From Adenophora triphylla var. japonica (lineage: Eukaryota > Streptophyta > Magnoliopsida > Asterales > Campanulaceae): a stretch of DNA of 64,000 nt. Shown here piece by piece: positions 8,732 through 20,073 of the stretch (positions within the stretch are counted from its first letter, which is position 1; every line of letters begins with the position of its first letter). The notes beneath the pieces were generated by a model that was not told the origin of the DNA, ran no database searches, and saw only the letters and a program-made list of their open reading frames with translations. The translations under genes and the position numbers were made by a program. The DNA is taken from positions 124,001 through 188,000 of the forward strand of contig JAFEMH010001450.1 in assembly GCA_022495995.1 (NCBI GenBank), written 5' to 3'.

Positions 8732-10849
8732 TTTGATGAGCTCTTGTATCACATAAGTCATCTCGTGGGACACAATTTTTTCTGGAAAACTGGAAACCAA
8801 TAAAATTTCAACAATGACCAGTGGAAGATATCTGCAGCAATATTTCTTGGAACTCGATTGCATTGGCCCAAGATAATTTATCAAAGACTAGTAGCTAGTA
8901 TCTTGGAAAATCAGAAAAATGAGGCTGCAGGCAACAACAAGTACATGACTCACACAAGACTGATATCCCTCATCCTAACTCAAACTGAGGAGATAAGTAA
9001 ATATATAGACAGACACAAGGAACTTCATGATGAAATTGCCAAGTCCAAGGTTTTTACAAGAAAAACAATGCAGATTTTCAGAAGCAAGTTTGGCAACGAG
9101 CTGTATATTCAGTTTTGGAAGAAGGATCCACAAGAAGAATTTGTGCCTCTCAAAGGCCAAGAGAAGATTGAAAGAGATCATGTTGCTAACAAGGACCAAG
9201 GAAAAGAGGATTCAAGGGAGATTACCAGGAAGGCCAAAGGCAAAGATAAGGCAGAAGATCAGCCTAAAAGGAAAGATAAGTTTGCTGATCCATCTAGAAA
9301 ACCTGGTGGAATCAAAATCCTTGCGCCAAGCCATACCAAACCCTCTTCCTTACCAAGCCAAACTGAAAATCCACGGTCAACCGTACCATCACGGTCGATC
9401 GCACCATCTAAACCCATCAAACTTTCAAAATTCAGTGCCCCTGCTCCAAAGGTTACTAAGCCCAGCTCTTCCATTCCATCAAAAGCTAATCAACCCAAGC
9501 CCAATTCCCCAATCATTTCTCAAAGTCCAACCCCATCAGCTGTGAAGGAACAACAAATTTTTAATCATTTATTTGGTGCCCCATCTCAGGGGGAGAAAAG
9601 AAAGATAGTTGATACTCAAGCCTCCCCAAAGAAAAAGCCAAGAATTGTCAATGTCAGAAAAACCATTCCTGACTTGGGACTTGAGGAAACTGATGAAGAA
9701 CTATATGATGGCTTAGCTGATTCCATTCCTTCAATTCAAGGGAATTTGGAGACAAAGAAAACCAATGTGGTTTTTTATGATAATACCTGGCTTGATGAAA
9801 CCTTTCAGAAACCTGCAGTTGATGCTGTTGATCAAAATATTTATGTTGAGAAAATTCATGCTGAGATGGTGAATGCAGAAGCTGATGATGATCAAGATGA
9901 TTCCCTTAAAGAGGATGTTAATGATGGCATGAGCAAAGAACCCAATCTGATAGAGGCTCTTTCTGACCGCATGGTCAACCGCGGTGAGCCTAACTTTGCT
10001 GCCAACACTCCTCCTCTCAGCCCTAACCCATCTCCAAAGCCAACTCAGAATGCTGATCTTGAAAAGTTTCTTCAATCCATTGAAACTCTTACTTCCATTC
10101 AGCTAGATAATCAATCACAGATTGCCTAACTCATCAAAAATCAATCTTTACTTGCAGCTGCTCACAAAAGCCTCTATACCAAGGTTGACTCTCTTCCCTC
10201 CCTTTTGATTGAAACCATTAAGGGGGAGAGTATTCACCTAACAAAAGCCTTTAAGGATATCATTTCTGGTCACACTGGCACAAGCTCAAGCCAAGCTGTC
10301 CCTATCACTCCGTTTATTCCCACTACTCCAGAAAACTCTATCTCTGAGGATTTCATTAAGGAAGCCATGAGAAAAATGACTCAAGCCCTCTTACATGGGT
10401 TGTCATCTGAGATGAAACATTCTGTGGAGGAAATGTCTAGAGCCATGGGCTTAGATAAATCTGAAGTTTTGAGCAAAATTAAGAAGATTGAGGATCACAT
10501 TGATACCTCAGTAAATACTGCTTTTACTGTATTGGGAGATAGATTCAAGAGTTTGACTCAAAGCATTGGAGTTCATTCAAACCGCATTGACTACCAAACC
10601 TCAAGGATTGATATACTTACAAATTCTTCAAGAGGCAACTTTCTGAATATGGAAAATCAGATGACCGCATTACAAGCTGCCACAAATGGAGAAGCTGCTG
10701 AGCTGAGGAGAGTCCTTCAAGCCATTGGTGCTGAAGCTTCAGCATACTACATGCCTGAAGATCTACCACCTGCCCCTGCTCCTCAAGCTGATCCTGCAGT
10801 CAACAATTACGTCGTCGTTCGTGACCGTGATTCATATGACTTGCCTTAA
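8732..10849 (+). pseudogene. Env-like / extra ORF of Copia-A, interrupted by stops
   Basis: One frame runs from the CACTA junction at 8732 to a final TAA at 10847-10849, with two in-frame stops (TAA 8801-8803 and TAA 10127-10129). The second reads DNQSQIA-stop-LIKNQ. The first part (DQWKISAAIFLGTRLHWPK) has a weak likeness to plant-transposon proteins. The middle is lysine-rich and then Ser/Pro-rich, with a nuclear-localisation-like KKKPRIVNVRK. An acidic stretch follows, then a probable coiled coil in the last 200 residues (SEMKHSVEEMSRAMGLDKSE). No signal peptide or clear membrane span was noticed, so env-like is a positional label. It may instead be a gag-like or structural protein. Confidence 0.6.
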
Positions 10850-11320
10850 AGAGTGAAGACTAATGAAGACTTTCTGGAAGCCTTTTGTTTATTGCTTCCT
10901 TCTTTTGTTAAAACACTTGAAAGTCTGTAAGCTACAATTATTATTCTCTTAAGTTTAAATGCATCATTATCCCTTAAAAATTTTATTCATTCAAACTACT
11001 TGTTTGTGGAATAATGATTGCATTATTTTATAACTCTTGCATATAGCTCATCCAGCTCATCTCATACTTATGCATGTGTTATTCATTTAGTTTAAATGCG
11101 TTCATGTACTTAATGATAACATCAGTTGAATGCACTAAATGATTATTTCTTTCTTCCCAATATAAAATTCTTTTACCTTTTTAGGAAGTTAGAAATCTAT
11201 GACTTAGGCTTATGTATGTGCATTGACTTGGGACATGAATTACCATTCTTAAAGAAATTTGGACATGTTTTTACCAAGTACAATGAATTAGCCTTTGTTA
11301 TAGTAGGTAATGGTCTCAAT
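10850..11320 (+). other. Spacer between env-like ORF and polypurine tract of Copia-A
   Basis: AT-rich sequence without an open frame of recognisable content. A 71-aa frame at 11126-11341 runs into the LTR start and looks accidental. Confidence 0.5.
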
Positions 11321-11335
11321 CAAATAGGGGGAGAT
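11321..11335 (+). other. Polypurine tract of Copia-A
   Basis: AAATAGGGGGAGATT directly precedes the TGTTGAG start of the 3' LTR. A run of this type primes plus-strand synthesis in LTR retrotransposons. Confidence 0.8.
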
Positions 11336-13214
11336 TGTTGAGTATGCTTATTATAAACCCTCCTATTACTTGATTTGATTGATACCGTCACCTATTTGAT
11401 TTTATATGGACTATAGGATATTATGTATGAAGTTTTATAACTTTAATTTTTAGTTAAGTCCATTTTTATAGTATAGTTACTTAGGCTTGAGTAGGATATA
11501 ATTTCTAAGTATTTTGGCTCAAGAAAAGACTGAAGACTGAGCCATGCGGTCGATCACACATTTGCGGTCGACCACACTTTCCCATTTGCGGTCGACCACA
11601 CTCAAGTCCTTAGCCAAATTGAGTATATTTAAATCCTAAGTACTTTGGCTCAAGAAAGGACTAAGTCTGAACCATGCGGTCGACCACACTGCGGTCGACC
11701 ACACGGTTGACTACACGTCTGAAAGCTAGGCTCAGAAATGCTTACCTTCATGCGGTCGACCACATAGTATGTGACTGACCGCACTCCCTCCAGTCCTAGG
11801 CCAAATTGAAGATTGAAGATTTTGATGTTGGTATAATACAAGGTAAACCTCAGTGCAAACCGCAGACCTTGGCAGACCGTATTACATTCCAGACCGCATG
11901 GCTTGCCAGACCGCACATCATCAAATTGAAGATTGAGAATTTAACTCTGATCACAACTCAGAGTTAACTCAGAGAATTATACCGTTGCAGAATTAACTCA
12001 GAGAATTTCAAATTGGTGACAGCTGTGATCTATCGTACAAAGGACACGCAGTACACCACCTTGCCACTAACTCTGCAACATGAAGACAAAAAGGAAATGT
12101 GCTCCAATCATACATCAACAACACATTGTCCTTGAAGCTTGCCCAGCAAAAAATTTCAACGGCTACTTTATTTCCAAGGCTATAAATAGACCTTATGATC
12201 AAGCCTGAAGATTTGCTAGAGAGCCAGAGATTTGCTGGAGACGTTATAATCCTCAAGAAGTGTTGAAGCTCAAAATCTCCAAAATCATTTAAATCTTCAA
12301 ACACTTCTTCATCTTCAAAGATTTCAAGGATATCTTACCCAGAAATCTCTCAAGCCTTGTAACCACTCCAAATTCATCAAGCTCTATCATTTATATTATA
12401 AAGAGCTCTTGAATCTTGCACACACACAAACATACACTGGTTATTGTCTAGGATTAGCTTCATAGAAAAGGATAGTTAGATTTGAGATTGATTGATTCTC
12501 AATTTGTATTCCTTTGTAACAGCTACTCAAATCAAATATACTATCTCCCTTAGAAAATCCAAGACTAACCATCTTGGTAGAGGACCTAGATCTTTACCGA
12601 TTGAACCTCTCCAAATATCTTGTCATTTACTTTCTGCACTTCATATTTCAAGTTCATAAGTTTTATTATTGTTCCTTGTGTGTTGATCTTCACTTGAATC
12701 CAACTGCATATTGAATTGTGTTTATAGTACAAATCTTCCTAAGCCATTTTCAACCGCGCGGTCGACCACACTTTCACTTTTACGGTCGACCACACTTTCA
12801 CTTTTGCGGTCGACCACACTATCTTTCAACTACTAAGCTTTTGTACTTATAAATCTGCCTTAGCCTATTTTTCAACTTTGCGGTCGACCACACTTTCACT
12901 TTTGCGGTCGACCACACTATCTTTCAACTACTAAGATTTTGTACTTAGAAATCTGCCTTAGCATATTTCACATTTGCGGTCAACCACACTTTCACATTTG
13001 CGGTCGACCACACTCTTATTTTACTACTAAGCTTTATACTTAGAAACTTCCACTGTGCATTTTACTAGCTTGAAAGTTGGTTTTAACTTGACCACATTTT
13101 CAGCCCAAGTAAGCCAAGGTTGAATTTTTCAAAAGAGTAGAAAATTTGTATACAGCTATTCACCCCCCCCCCTCTAGTTGTTTTCTTACTCTTGTTGCAC
13201 CTTTGGGACCAACA
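11336..13214 (+). repeat. Copia-A 3' LTR (about 1.88 kb) with repeated GCGGTCGACCACACT motif
   Basis: It begins TGTTGAGTATGC after the polypurine tract and ends GGGACCAACA, giving the TG...CA ends expected of an LTR. It contains about a dozen copies of GCGGTCGACCACACT and close variants in two clusters (about 11546-11775 and 12755-13015). The motif has the 8-bp palindrome GGTCGACC at its core. A TATA box (CTATAAATAGACC, about 12180) marks the probable promoter. The first motif cluster therefore lies upstream of transcription and the second in or after the transcribed R/U5 part. Confidence 0.8.
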
Positions 13215-13216
13215 GG

Positions 13217-13765
13217 GTGCTCCGTCAGTTTGGCCAATAGCAGGACACTTATCTTTTCGAAGGAGCCTCTCGTGAAGTGTCCTATATTGGTTTGGAGTTT
13301 GCGAAGGTGCTAGCTCAAGCAAGGGGTGAAGGAACTAATCGAGATTGTTGGTTAAACCTCCGGACTTTTGATGCAAGTGTCTTCTTATCTGACAAGTACT
13401 TGGATTGGTTCCTTCATACCGGTCACCCAAGTGCGGAGAAGATCGATTATCTGCGGCTTTCACTTCTAGGAGATTCCTTCGTGACGAGCAGTATTTTGAG
13501 AAGGAGCGAGGCTCAATCTGATCCTGCTAATGTACGGACTGATCCAACCCAAAATTTTCTCGATGTGGATTGGTACGAGAGATGAGGTAGGGGTCTTCCC
13601 GGAAAGATACAAGCTTTAGATAGGCCCCATGTCTTCAAGAGGCTTTCGAAATCTGTTTTCACTCGCCTTGAGGGATGTTCTGCTTTGAAGGGTCCGAATC
13701 GCAAGAGAGATCGAGATGACGGGGGCGATCACGTCTGCCGGCCTACCAAGTCAATGAAAGGCTAG
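13217..13765 (+). pseudogene. Plant mobile domain (PMD) protein, C-terminal fragment
   Basis: Immediately after the Copia-A LTR a frame reads VLRQFGQ, a signature I associate with the C-terminal part of transposon-borne plant mobile domain proteins. After an in-frame TAG (13238-13240) it continues through KYLDWFLHTGHPSAEK (compare the family's YMxWFxxxSHP pattern). It crosses a TGA (13583-13585) and ends with a basic tail (GPNRKRDRDDGGD) at TAG 13763-13765. Both internal stops are compatible with C-to-T changes (CAG to TAG, CGA to TGA). The N-terminal part would lie left of Copia-A, outside the window. It is antisense to the Gypsy-A pol frame that begins 460 bp downstream. PMD proteins are nuclear; the role of transposon-borne copies is unclear. 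Confidence 0.65.
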
Positions 13766-14227
13766 ATCCTAGAGAGTACCAAGAGATTGCTTTGATAGAT
13801 CAATAGTTTTATTTATTAGTATTTTTTTTTCAAGATTGTAGCAAATTAGTCGTTGTCGTTAGGATTTCCCTTTTGTTATTAATAAAATGCATTAGTTAAT
13901 AAAAGGACAAGATTTGATTTATTTATTTGATTAGACCGAACCCGAAGGCTGCCTATGTTCCTCTTTTACAACAATAAAATAAGAGGCTCAAGTCTAACGT
14001 AGTTCATTTTTTAGAGAAAAAGATAAAAACTCGATTTCTGGCCGAAGGGTAGCCTCGCGCGAGACAAGGCATTTTTTTTAAATGCACACCCTAGCTTTTA
14101 CCTAGACCGCCTTTTCAGGTTTTCAGTCTAGCGGGCTTCTTTTCTTGTGCAAGCTCTAATTTTTGCCTAGGCCACCCCTTTCGGGATTTTCAACCTAGCG
14201 AGCGATTTTTATTTTTAAGAGGCCAAG
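13766..14227 (-). other. Gypsy-A 3' untranslated region
   Basis: On the minus strand this follows the pol stop codon. GGCTGCCTATGTTCCTCTTT (about 13949-13968, plus strand) corresponds to the CTACGTATCC-like motif found in the same place in Gypsy-B (27640, 27803) and Gypsy-C (56792). A second short repeat, CTAGACCGCC / CTAGGCCACC with following TTTCAGTCTAGCG / TTTCAACCTAGCG, occurs at 14102-14200. No gene is seen and the 3' LTR is absent. Confidence 0.6.
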
Positions 14228-14266
14228 TCACGCGAAGTACTTCTTGAGCTTGTCCATGTTGACCGG

Positions 14267-16557
14267 TGTAAGTACCCAAATCCGGATCGTCAAAATCCGT
14301 TAAAAGTTAACCGAAATCTGTTAACTGGCCCTTTCCAAGTTAAACGAAACCCGTGAAACTCCCCATTCCCGAGTCAACGAGACATCTCAGGACTGCCCCA
14401 TGCATTCCGACATCAAAGTGTACTCAACACACGTTATCACACGTAAAAGTACAACTTTCCTCGAAAAATGCACTTTTCAGGACTTTTCGGGGGCGTTTCG
14501 GACATTTTCCGGACAGTTATTTAAAAAAGGGACAAAACCGGGAATAACGGGACAAAAACCCTAGCCCTGGTGACTCATCGGGACACATGGCACGCATGCA
14601 CAGTCTCCCCCTTCCCCATCAATCAAATTTGATGGTTAAAAGACCAAAATGCCCCTGAAATTGAGACATAGGTCGTCCGGCCTGTTTTACTTGAAAAACC
14701 AAAATTCTCGTCAAGTCCCCCAAATTTCCAGAATACCCAAACCCCCCCCCCCCAAATTGAGCCTTAGGCCGTCCGACCTGTTTTACATTTTCACCCTATA
14801 AATACAAGGGTTGTCATTTGTAAAAAAAGAAAAAGAAAAAACATTACCCTCTCTCAACACCCCACGACCCAGAGCAATTCTACCCCGTTCGGAGCCCCAT
14901 TTTGTCTCGATTTGCGTAAAAATCCCGTTTTCCGACCAAACACGAACTAAACAACCTCGAAACACCTTTCAAACACCACAATCGTATCCCGTATACGTAA
15001 ACCGAGTCAAAGAGTCAACCCATAGCCATAGGTAACACACTCTCTCTCTCTAAAAACTCGTTTCACCTCGATTTACGCATCAAACGCTATTGCCATTCCG
15101 GTCGAAAATTTCAAAATGTAGACGCAATGCCGTGTACGGGGCTCGATACGTTTTACCCCTTAATCATCTTCTCTCCTGTAAGAGAAGTAATTTCGAGTTA
15201 AAACGGCATTCCGGCCCCCTTTTTACTTTACTGTCATTTACAGTCCGGATCGTTTGATCCGTTGATTCGTATGTTTACCGTCCGAACCGTTTGGTTCGTG
15301 ATCGTCATTTACGAAATCCGGATCGTTTGATCCATTGATACCGTCATTTAATTTATGTACCTTTACAAATCCGAGCCGTTTGGCTCGTCAATCGCATCTT
15401 TATCGTCCGGATCGTTTGATTCCGTTGATACCGCACTTTAAATACTGTCATTTACAAGTCCGAGCCGTTTGGCTTGTGATAGTATTTACTTATAAAAGTC
15501 CGAGTCACAAAATGACTCGTTGATCGCATATCATTTAATGCCTTTTTTCATGACATTAGTAACAATGTAATGCCCGGTTCAAAACCGGAGTTCGTCATTC
15601 GAACTCATTTTCAAAAAAAAACTCAAAATCGACGTTTGGCATCCAAACCCTCATTTTCGACTCAAAACCCGACGTTTGACATTCAAACGCTCTTTTCATT
15701 AAAATCAATGTTTGTCATTCAAACTAATGATTTAAGTTCGTCATCGAACTCCTTTTCAAAAACAACGCAAAATCGACGTTTGGCATCCAAACGCTCATTT
15801 TCGACTCAAAACCCGACGTTTGACATTCAAACGCTCTTTTCATTAAAATCAATGTTTGTCATTCAAACTAATGATTTAAGTTTGTCATTCGAACTCATTT
15901 TCAAAAACAACGCAAAATCGACGTTTGGCATCCAAACGCTCATTTTCAACTCAAAACCCGACGTTTGACATTCAAACGCTCTTTTCATTAAAATCAACAT
16001 TTGACATTCAAACTAAGATTTCAGTTCGTCATTCGAACCCTCTTTTCAAAACTCAAAACCGACGTTTGTCATTCAAACGCTCGCTTTTTACCACAAATCA
16101 ACGTTGTCATTCAAACGAAGATTAAAGCTTGTCATTCAAGCTCCTTTTAAAAAGGCAACACACACACACATGCACACAATTTTGAGAAAGGTAGAAAGAC
16201 TCGTCATACGAGGCATTTCGGGTGATCTCAATATACTCTTCCCGAAACGTAACGTGACCTCCGAACCTAACAATCTCTGGTCCTAAAAGCCTTTTTTAAA
16301 GTTTTGGCTACCAATCATAACGTTCCATTTTAAAGCCTTTTTTCAAGTTTTGGCTACCAATCAAAACGTCACATTTTCAAAGCCTTTTTTCAAGTTTTGG
16401 CTACCAATCAAAACGTTCCATTTTCAAAAACATTTTCAAAGTTTGAGCTCATAATACAAAACGGCGTGGCGACTCTCCCTTTCATTTTCCAGGCGAAGTC
16501 CCAAGTCCGCGAAATGCCGCTCGCCGCGTCCCCCCGCGCGCGATCCGGGTAATTTCA
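14267..16557 (+). mobile_element. Solo Gypsy LTR (2291 bp) with 5-bp target duplication
   Basis: It starts TGTAAGTACCC and ends GATCCGGGTAATTTCA, the same ends as the Gypsy-B LTRs. Flanks are ACCGG (14262-14266) and ATCGG (16558-16562), a 5-bp duplication with one mismatch. There is no primer site or internal region, so it is a solo LTR left by LTR-LTR recombination. Inside: TATA-like CCTATAAATACAAGG (about 14796), a GATCGTTTGATCCGTTGATA repeat (15240-15530), three copies of a roughly 130-bp unit with GACGTTTGGCATCCAAACGC (15610-16020), and three copies of AGCCTTTTTTCAAGTTTTGG (about 16288-16400). Near the end, AAAACGGCGTGGCGACTCT is shared with Gypsy-B. The chance 132-aa frame at 15570 comes from the repeats. 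Confidence 0.9.
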
Positions 16558-16562
16558 ATCGG

Positions 16563-17931
16563 CTTCGGTAGTTGATCTCCGTCTAAGTCCACCAGCTGAA
16601 GCGCTCCCCTAGATAATATCTTCTTCACAATGTAGGGTCCTATCCATCTCGGTCCCCACTTGCCTAGAGGGTTGAAAGGTCCAGGGCGGTGTTCGCGGAG
16701 AACTAAGTCGCCGACCCTTATGTTTCTTGTCTTGACCTTTTTGTTGAAAGCTCTTGACATTCTTCTCTAGTAAGCTTGAGTGTGCTCGTCTGCTTTCAGC
16801 CTTCTTTCGTCTAGCAGGGCTAGTTCTTCGTATTTGTTTCCTAACCAGTCGACTTCGTTCACTTGGTTTTCTAGGAGAACCCTTAGTGAAGGTATTTCTA
16901 GCTCTATCTGCAGGACAGCTTCCATTCCGTATGCAAGGGCATATGGGGTTTCACCTGTAGCTGTTCGGACTGAAGTGCGGTATCCCCAAAGTGCGAAGGG
17001 TAGCTTGTCGGGCCAATCCTTTCCATTGACTGCCATTTTTTTGATGATGGTTTCAATCGTTTTATTTGCGGCTTCAACTTCTCAGTTCGTCTGAGGCCCG
17101 TAGGGAGAAGACTTGTGCCTTACGATTTTGTATTCTGTCAAGAGATGATCAGTTTCTTTCTCAAAGTGGGAGACGTTGTCAGATATCATCTCTTGCGGAA
17201 TCCCATATCGGCAAATGATGGTGTGCTTGATAAATTCTGCTACCTTTATGGCATTCAAGACTTTGTAGGAGGCGGCCTCGATCCATTTAGTTAAATAGTC
17301 GATAGCTACTAGGACAAACAGTGCCCGTTGGTTCCTGCACGTGTAACCTTTCCAATCACATCTATGCCCCATGTTGAGAATGGCCAAGGGGACGTCATTG
17401 AGTACAGCAAGGAAGGCAGTGCATGCTGAAGGTTGGCGTGTATTTGGCACTTATGACATTCTTGACCATGTTGGTACAGTCGGCTTCCATGGTTAGCCAA
17501 AAGTACCCTTGTCTGATGATCTTTTTGGCGAGCAATTTTCCGCTCATATGGGTTCCGCACACTCCTTGATGATCATGGTCCATTATTTCATGGGCCTCTT
17601 CTTCGGTGGCGCAAAGGAGGTTCCTCTGGGAGTATTTTTTGAATAGACGGTCAGCAATGATGACGTAATTGGCTGCCAGTCTTTTAAGGGCAACTTGTGT
17701 TTTCTTGTCGGCCTCAGGCAGGATGGTTCCATCTAGGATAAAATGCCAAATATCATAGTACCATGGTTTCTTTTCGGATTCCTCAATGGTGGTGCATTCG
17801 GATAACCATTTGTTTTTGCAGTCATGGAGGTCTATGACGGCGCAGTAGGCAGGAGTTGCTCGCCGAGTTACTTTAAAGGGTTTTACTGCCTTTCCTGCAG
17901 GGATTTCGACTAAGGAAGCAAGTGTAGCCAA
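16563..17931 (-). pseudogene. Gypsy-A integrase (zinc domain, DDE core, C-terminal domain), frameshifted
   Basis: Integrase inserts retroelement cDNA into the genome. Minus-strand order: a lead (SLVEIPAGKAVKP); the HHCC zinc domain (HDHQGVCGTHMSG, GYFWLTMEADC) with a frameshift just before the CHKCQ part; the catalytic core with GIDVIG (first Asp), a second shift, then AIDYLTKWIEAASYK, MISDNVSHF (second Asp; the usual Gly is Val) and VEAANKTI (Glu), preceded by a TGA after PQTN. Then come KLPFALWGYRTSVRTATGET and, after a TAG, the C-terminal domain (MSRAFNKKVKTRNIRVGD, WIGPYIVKKILSRGALQL). The frame is cut after LPKPI by the solo LTR; the last codons are at 14228-14266. Confidence 0.88.
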
Positions 17932-18829
17932 CGCATCTGCAAACCGATTTTTGTCTCTAGGGAGGTAGTGGAATGAGACATCTTGAAATTATTGCACCAA
18001 CTCTTGGAGGTGGGCATTGTATTTTTGAAGGGTTAGATCTTGGATCCTCCATTTCTTCAGTGTCTGATTGATGATCAACTGGGAGTCCCCAAATACCTCG
18101 AGTACGGTCACGTTGCGTTCTAGGGCTGCTTCGAGTCCTGCTATGCAAGCTTCGTATTCGGCAGTGTTATTAGCGGCATCAAAGTCGAGACGTATTTCTA
18201 GCGGAGTATAGATGTCGTCGGGATCTACCAATAGCATTCCGATGCCATAACCTTTCTTATTGGCTGCACCATCGAAAAATAATTGCCACTTATTTTTGTC
18301 CTCTATACTCATGATGTCCTCATCAGGGAATCGCGGGTCTTCCCCCTTCACTTCGTCGCAAGGAAATTCGGCCAACTGATCTGCGAATACACTGCCTCTA
18401 AGGGATTTCTGAGTGACGTAAGTGATATCATACCCTGCGAGCATGAAGTACCACTTGGTTAGGTGTGAAGACAAATCTGATTTGTCTAGGATTCAGATGA
18501 TCCATTCGTGCGATGAGACGAACTGGGAATGCTTCCATGTAGTGCTTTAGTCTCTGTGTTACCCAGACGAGCGCATCGCAAGACTTGTCGAGTGGAGAGT
18601 AGTTGACTTCACTGCCTTGGAATCGACGGCTGACAAAGTATATTGCATTCTCTGTGTGCGAAGCTGGCTGTTCTTGAGCAAGCATAGCCCCTAGTGCATT
18701 GTCAGTAACCGTGAGGTAGAGTTTTAAGGGTTTATCCTCTTGCGGTGGAACCAAGATAGGTGGGGAAGTTAAGTAGTGCTTAACTTCCTGGAATGCCTCT
18801 TGACATTCCTCGGTCCATTCTTGAGGTGT
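17932..18829 (-). pseudogene. Gypsy-A RNase H region, truncated by Gypsy-B
   Basis: RNase H removes the RNA template after reverse transcription. From the Gypsy-B junction the minus strand reads TPQEWTEECQEAFQEVKHYL (palm-to-RNase H connection), then AIYFVSRRFQGSEVNYSPLD and VRLIARMDHL. After a frameshift come LTKWYFMLAGYDITYVTQKS and a second RNase H fold: LFFDGAANKKGYGIG, NTAEYEACIAGLEAAL and FGDSQLIINQ. These supply the DG, E and D of the RNase H active site. A TAA follows LQELVQ (about 17986-17988). The frame resumes as FHYLPRDKNRFADALATLAS, joining the integrase lead. Two RNase H-like modules in one pol fit the Tat/Ogre lineage. Confidence 0.87.
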
Positions 18830-20053
18830 TGTAAGTACCCCAATCTAGATCACTCTCCTCCAAACGCACGGGAAACACCGCAGACTCACACAAACTTGGT
18901 CTCAAACACCCGTAGCCTTCAAAATCCCCAAAAACCACCAACCAAACCAAGGGGGGGCCTTTCTGGGATAAAAAGTACAAAAGGACTTTTTGGGAATTTT
19001 GGAAAATTTGGAAAAGCAATGACTGTCCGTGCGGACCACTTTGCATCCAGACATCATAATTACAAAATCCCCTTAAAGTCCACAATATTCCCTTAAATCC
19101 AGGAAAACCAAAAAACTGGTAATGGCTGACAGTGCCGTGCGACAAACCTTACCAGAATCTGGACACTATAAATAAATAGAGGGCTCCCCCCTCATAATTT
19201 TCACACCTCCCTCTTCTCCTCTCCCTCTCTCTCTCACAGCCTTCAGGCAGCCCCTCTAAGACCCTTCGGGGCATTCCGAGGCCCCTCGTGGTACTCCGAA
19301 GCCCTGCCGAGCACTGTCGAGTGCTCCCGAGCTGCCCCGAGGCACTCCCGAGGCATTCCGAAGCCCTGCCAATCCATCCCGAGGTGTCCCAGCCCTTTCC
19401 GAGCACAACCGACGATCCCGACGCACGCCGGAACTTTGCCCGAGCGCAACCGACAATCCCGACGCACAACGAACCTCTGCCTGAGTCCAGTCAACGATCC
19501 TTGCGATCCCAACGCACGACGAAACTCTGCCCGAGTACACACCTGACAATCCCGAGGCACGCCAAAGCTCTGTCCGCAGACACCGGCACATCCCTAAGCA
19601 ATCCCGGTCCGTCTCGAAACACTATTCAACACTCAAACACTATTCCCCAGCGGAAGATAGACACGAACCAACATTGGTAAGGCTTCCTTCCATTTCAATA
19701 CATAGCGTACGATGTAGACATTATATACAACATGCATTTTTAAAAAGAACATACACACACACACACAACTTTTAAAGAAAGAAGGGGTACCGAAAGACTC
19801 ATTTTTACGAGGCGACTCGGGTGCGCATTTACTATGCCCTTCCCGAGGAGTAATCTGACCTCCGAACTCAAAAATCTCATCACACAACAACAGTTTTTAA
19901 ACTAAGCCTTTTTTCAATGTTTTGGGCTAAATCAAAACGGCGTGGCGACTCTACGAACAAAACGCAGCGAGACACCTCCTCCTCGAACAAAGAAAATGAG
20001 GGCGAGCAGCGAGATGCTAGGGCCCGCGCTCGAGCCTGATCCGGGTAATTTCA
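18830..20053 (+). repeat. Gypsy-B 5' LTR (about 1.22 kb)
   Basis: It starts TGTAAGTACCCCAATC and ends CCGGGTAATTTCA, followed at once by the primer-binding site. A TATA box (ACTATAAATAAATAG, about 19164-19178) precedes the CT-rich start of the transcribed part. The centre has about five loose copies of CCCGACGCACxxCGxAxCTxTGCC (19400-19560). The last 250 bp (ACTCGGGTGCGCATTTACTA, AACGGCGTGGCGACTC) are shared with the solo LTR. It matches the 3' LTR from 19051 onward. Confidence 0.9.
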
Positions 20054-20055
20054 GT

Positions 20056-20073
20056 TGGCGACTCCGCTGGGGA
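20056..20073 (+). other. Primer-binding site of Gypsy-B
   Basis: TGGCGACTCCGCTGGGGA starts 2 bp after the 5' LTR. Its TGG start pairs with a tRNA 3' CCA end. The tRNA species is not assigned here. Confidence 0.8.

Larger units (their letters stand above)
8732..13214 (+). mobile_element. Copia-A: 3' half of a Ty1/Copia-type element (env-like ORF, PPT, 3' LTR)
   Basis: The order on the plus strand is: a reading frame coming straight out of the CACTA junction, a spacer, a polypurine tract, and a 1.88-kb LTR with TGTTG...CAACA ends. Placement of a large extra frame between the expected pol and the LTR resembles Sirevirus-type Copia elements. Gag, pol and the 5' LTR should lie left of the window beyond CACTA-A. 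The right flank starts GGGTG (13215-13219), which would be one copy of the 5-bp target duplication. Confidence 0.72.

Noticed and set aside
15570..16125. 132-aa repetitive frame in the solo LTR
   Set aside because: Produced by the roughly 130-bp LTR repeats; lies inside a bounded solo LTR.
19149..19680. Arg/Ser/Pro-rich frames of 85-130 aa in both Gypsy-B LTRs
   Set aside because: They lie in the LTR, on both strands, and follow the GC-rich short repeats; no domain.
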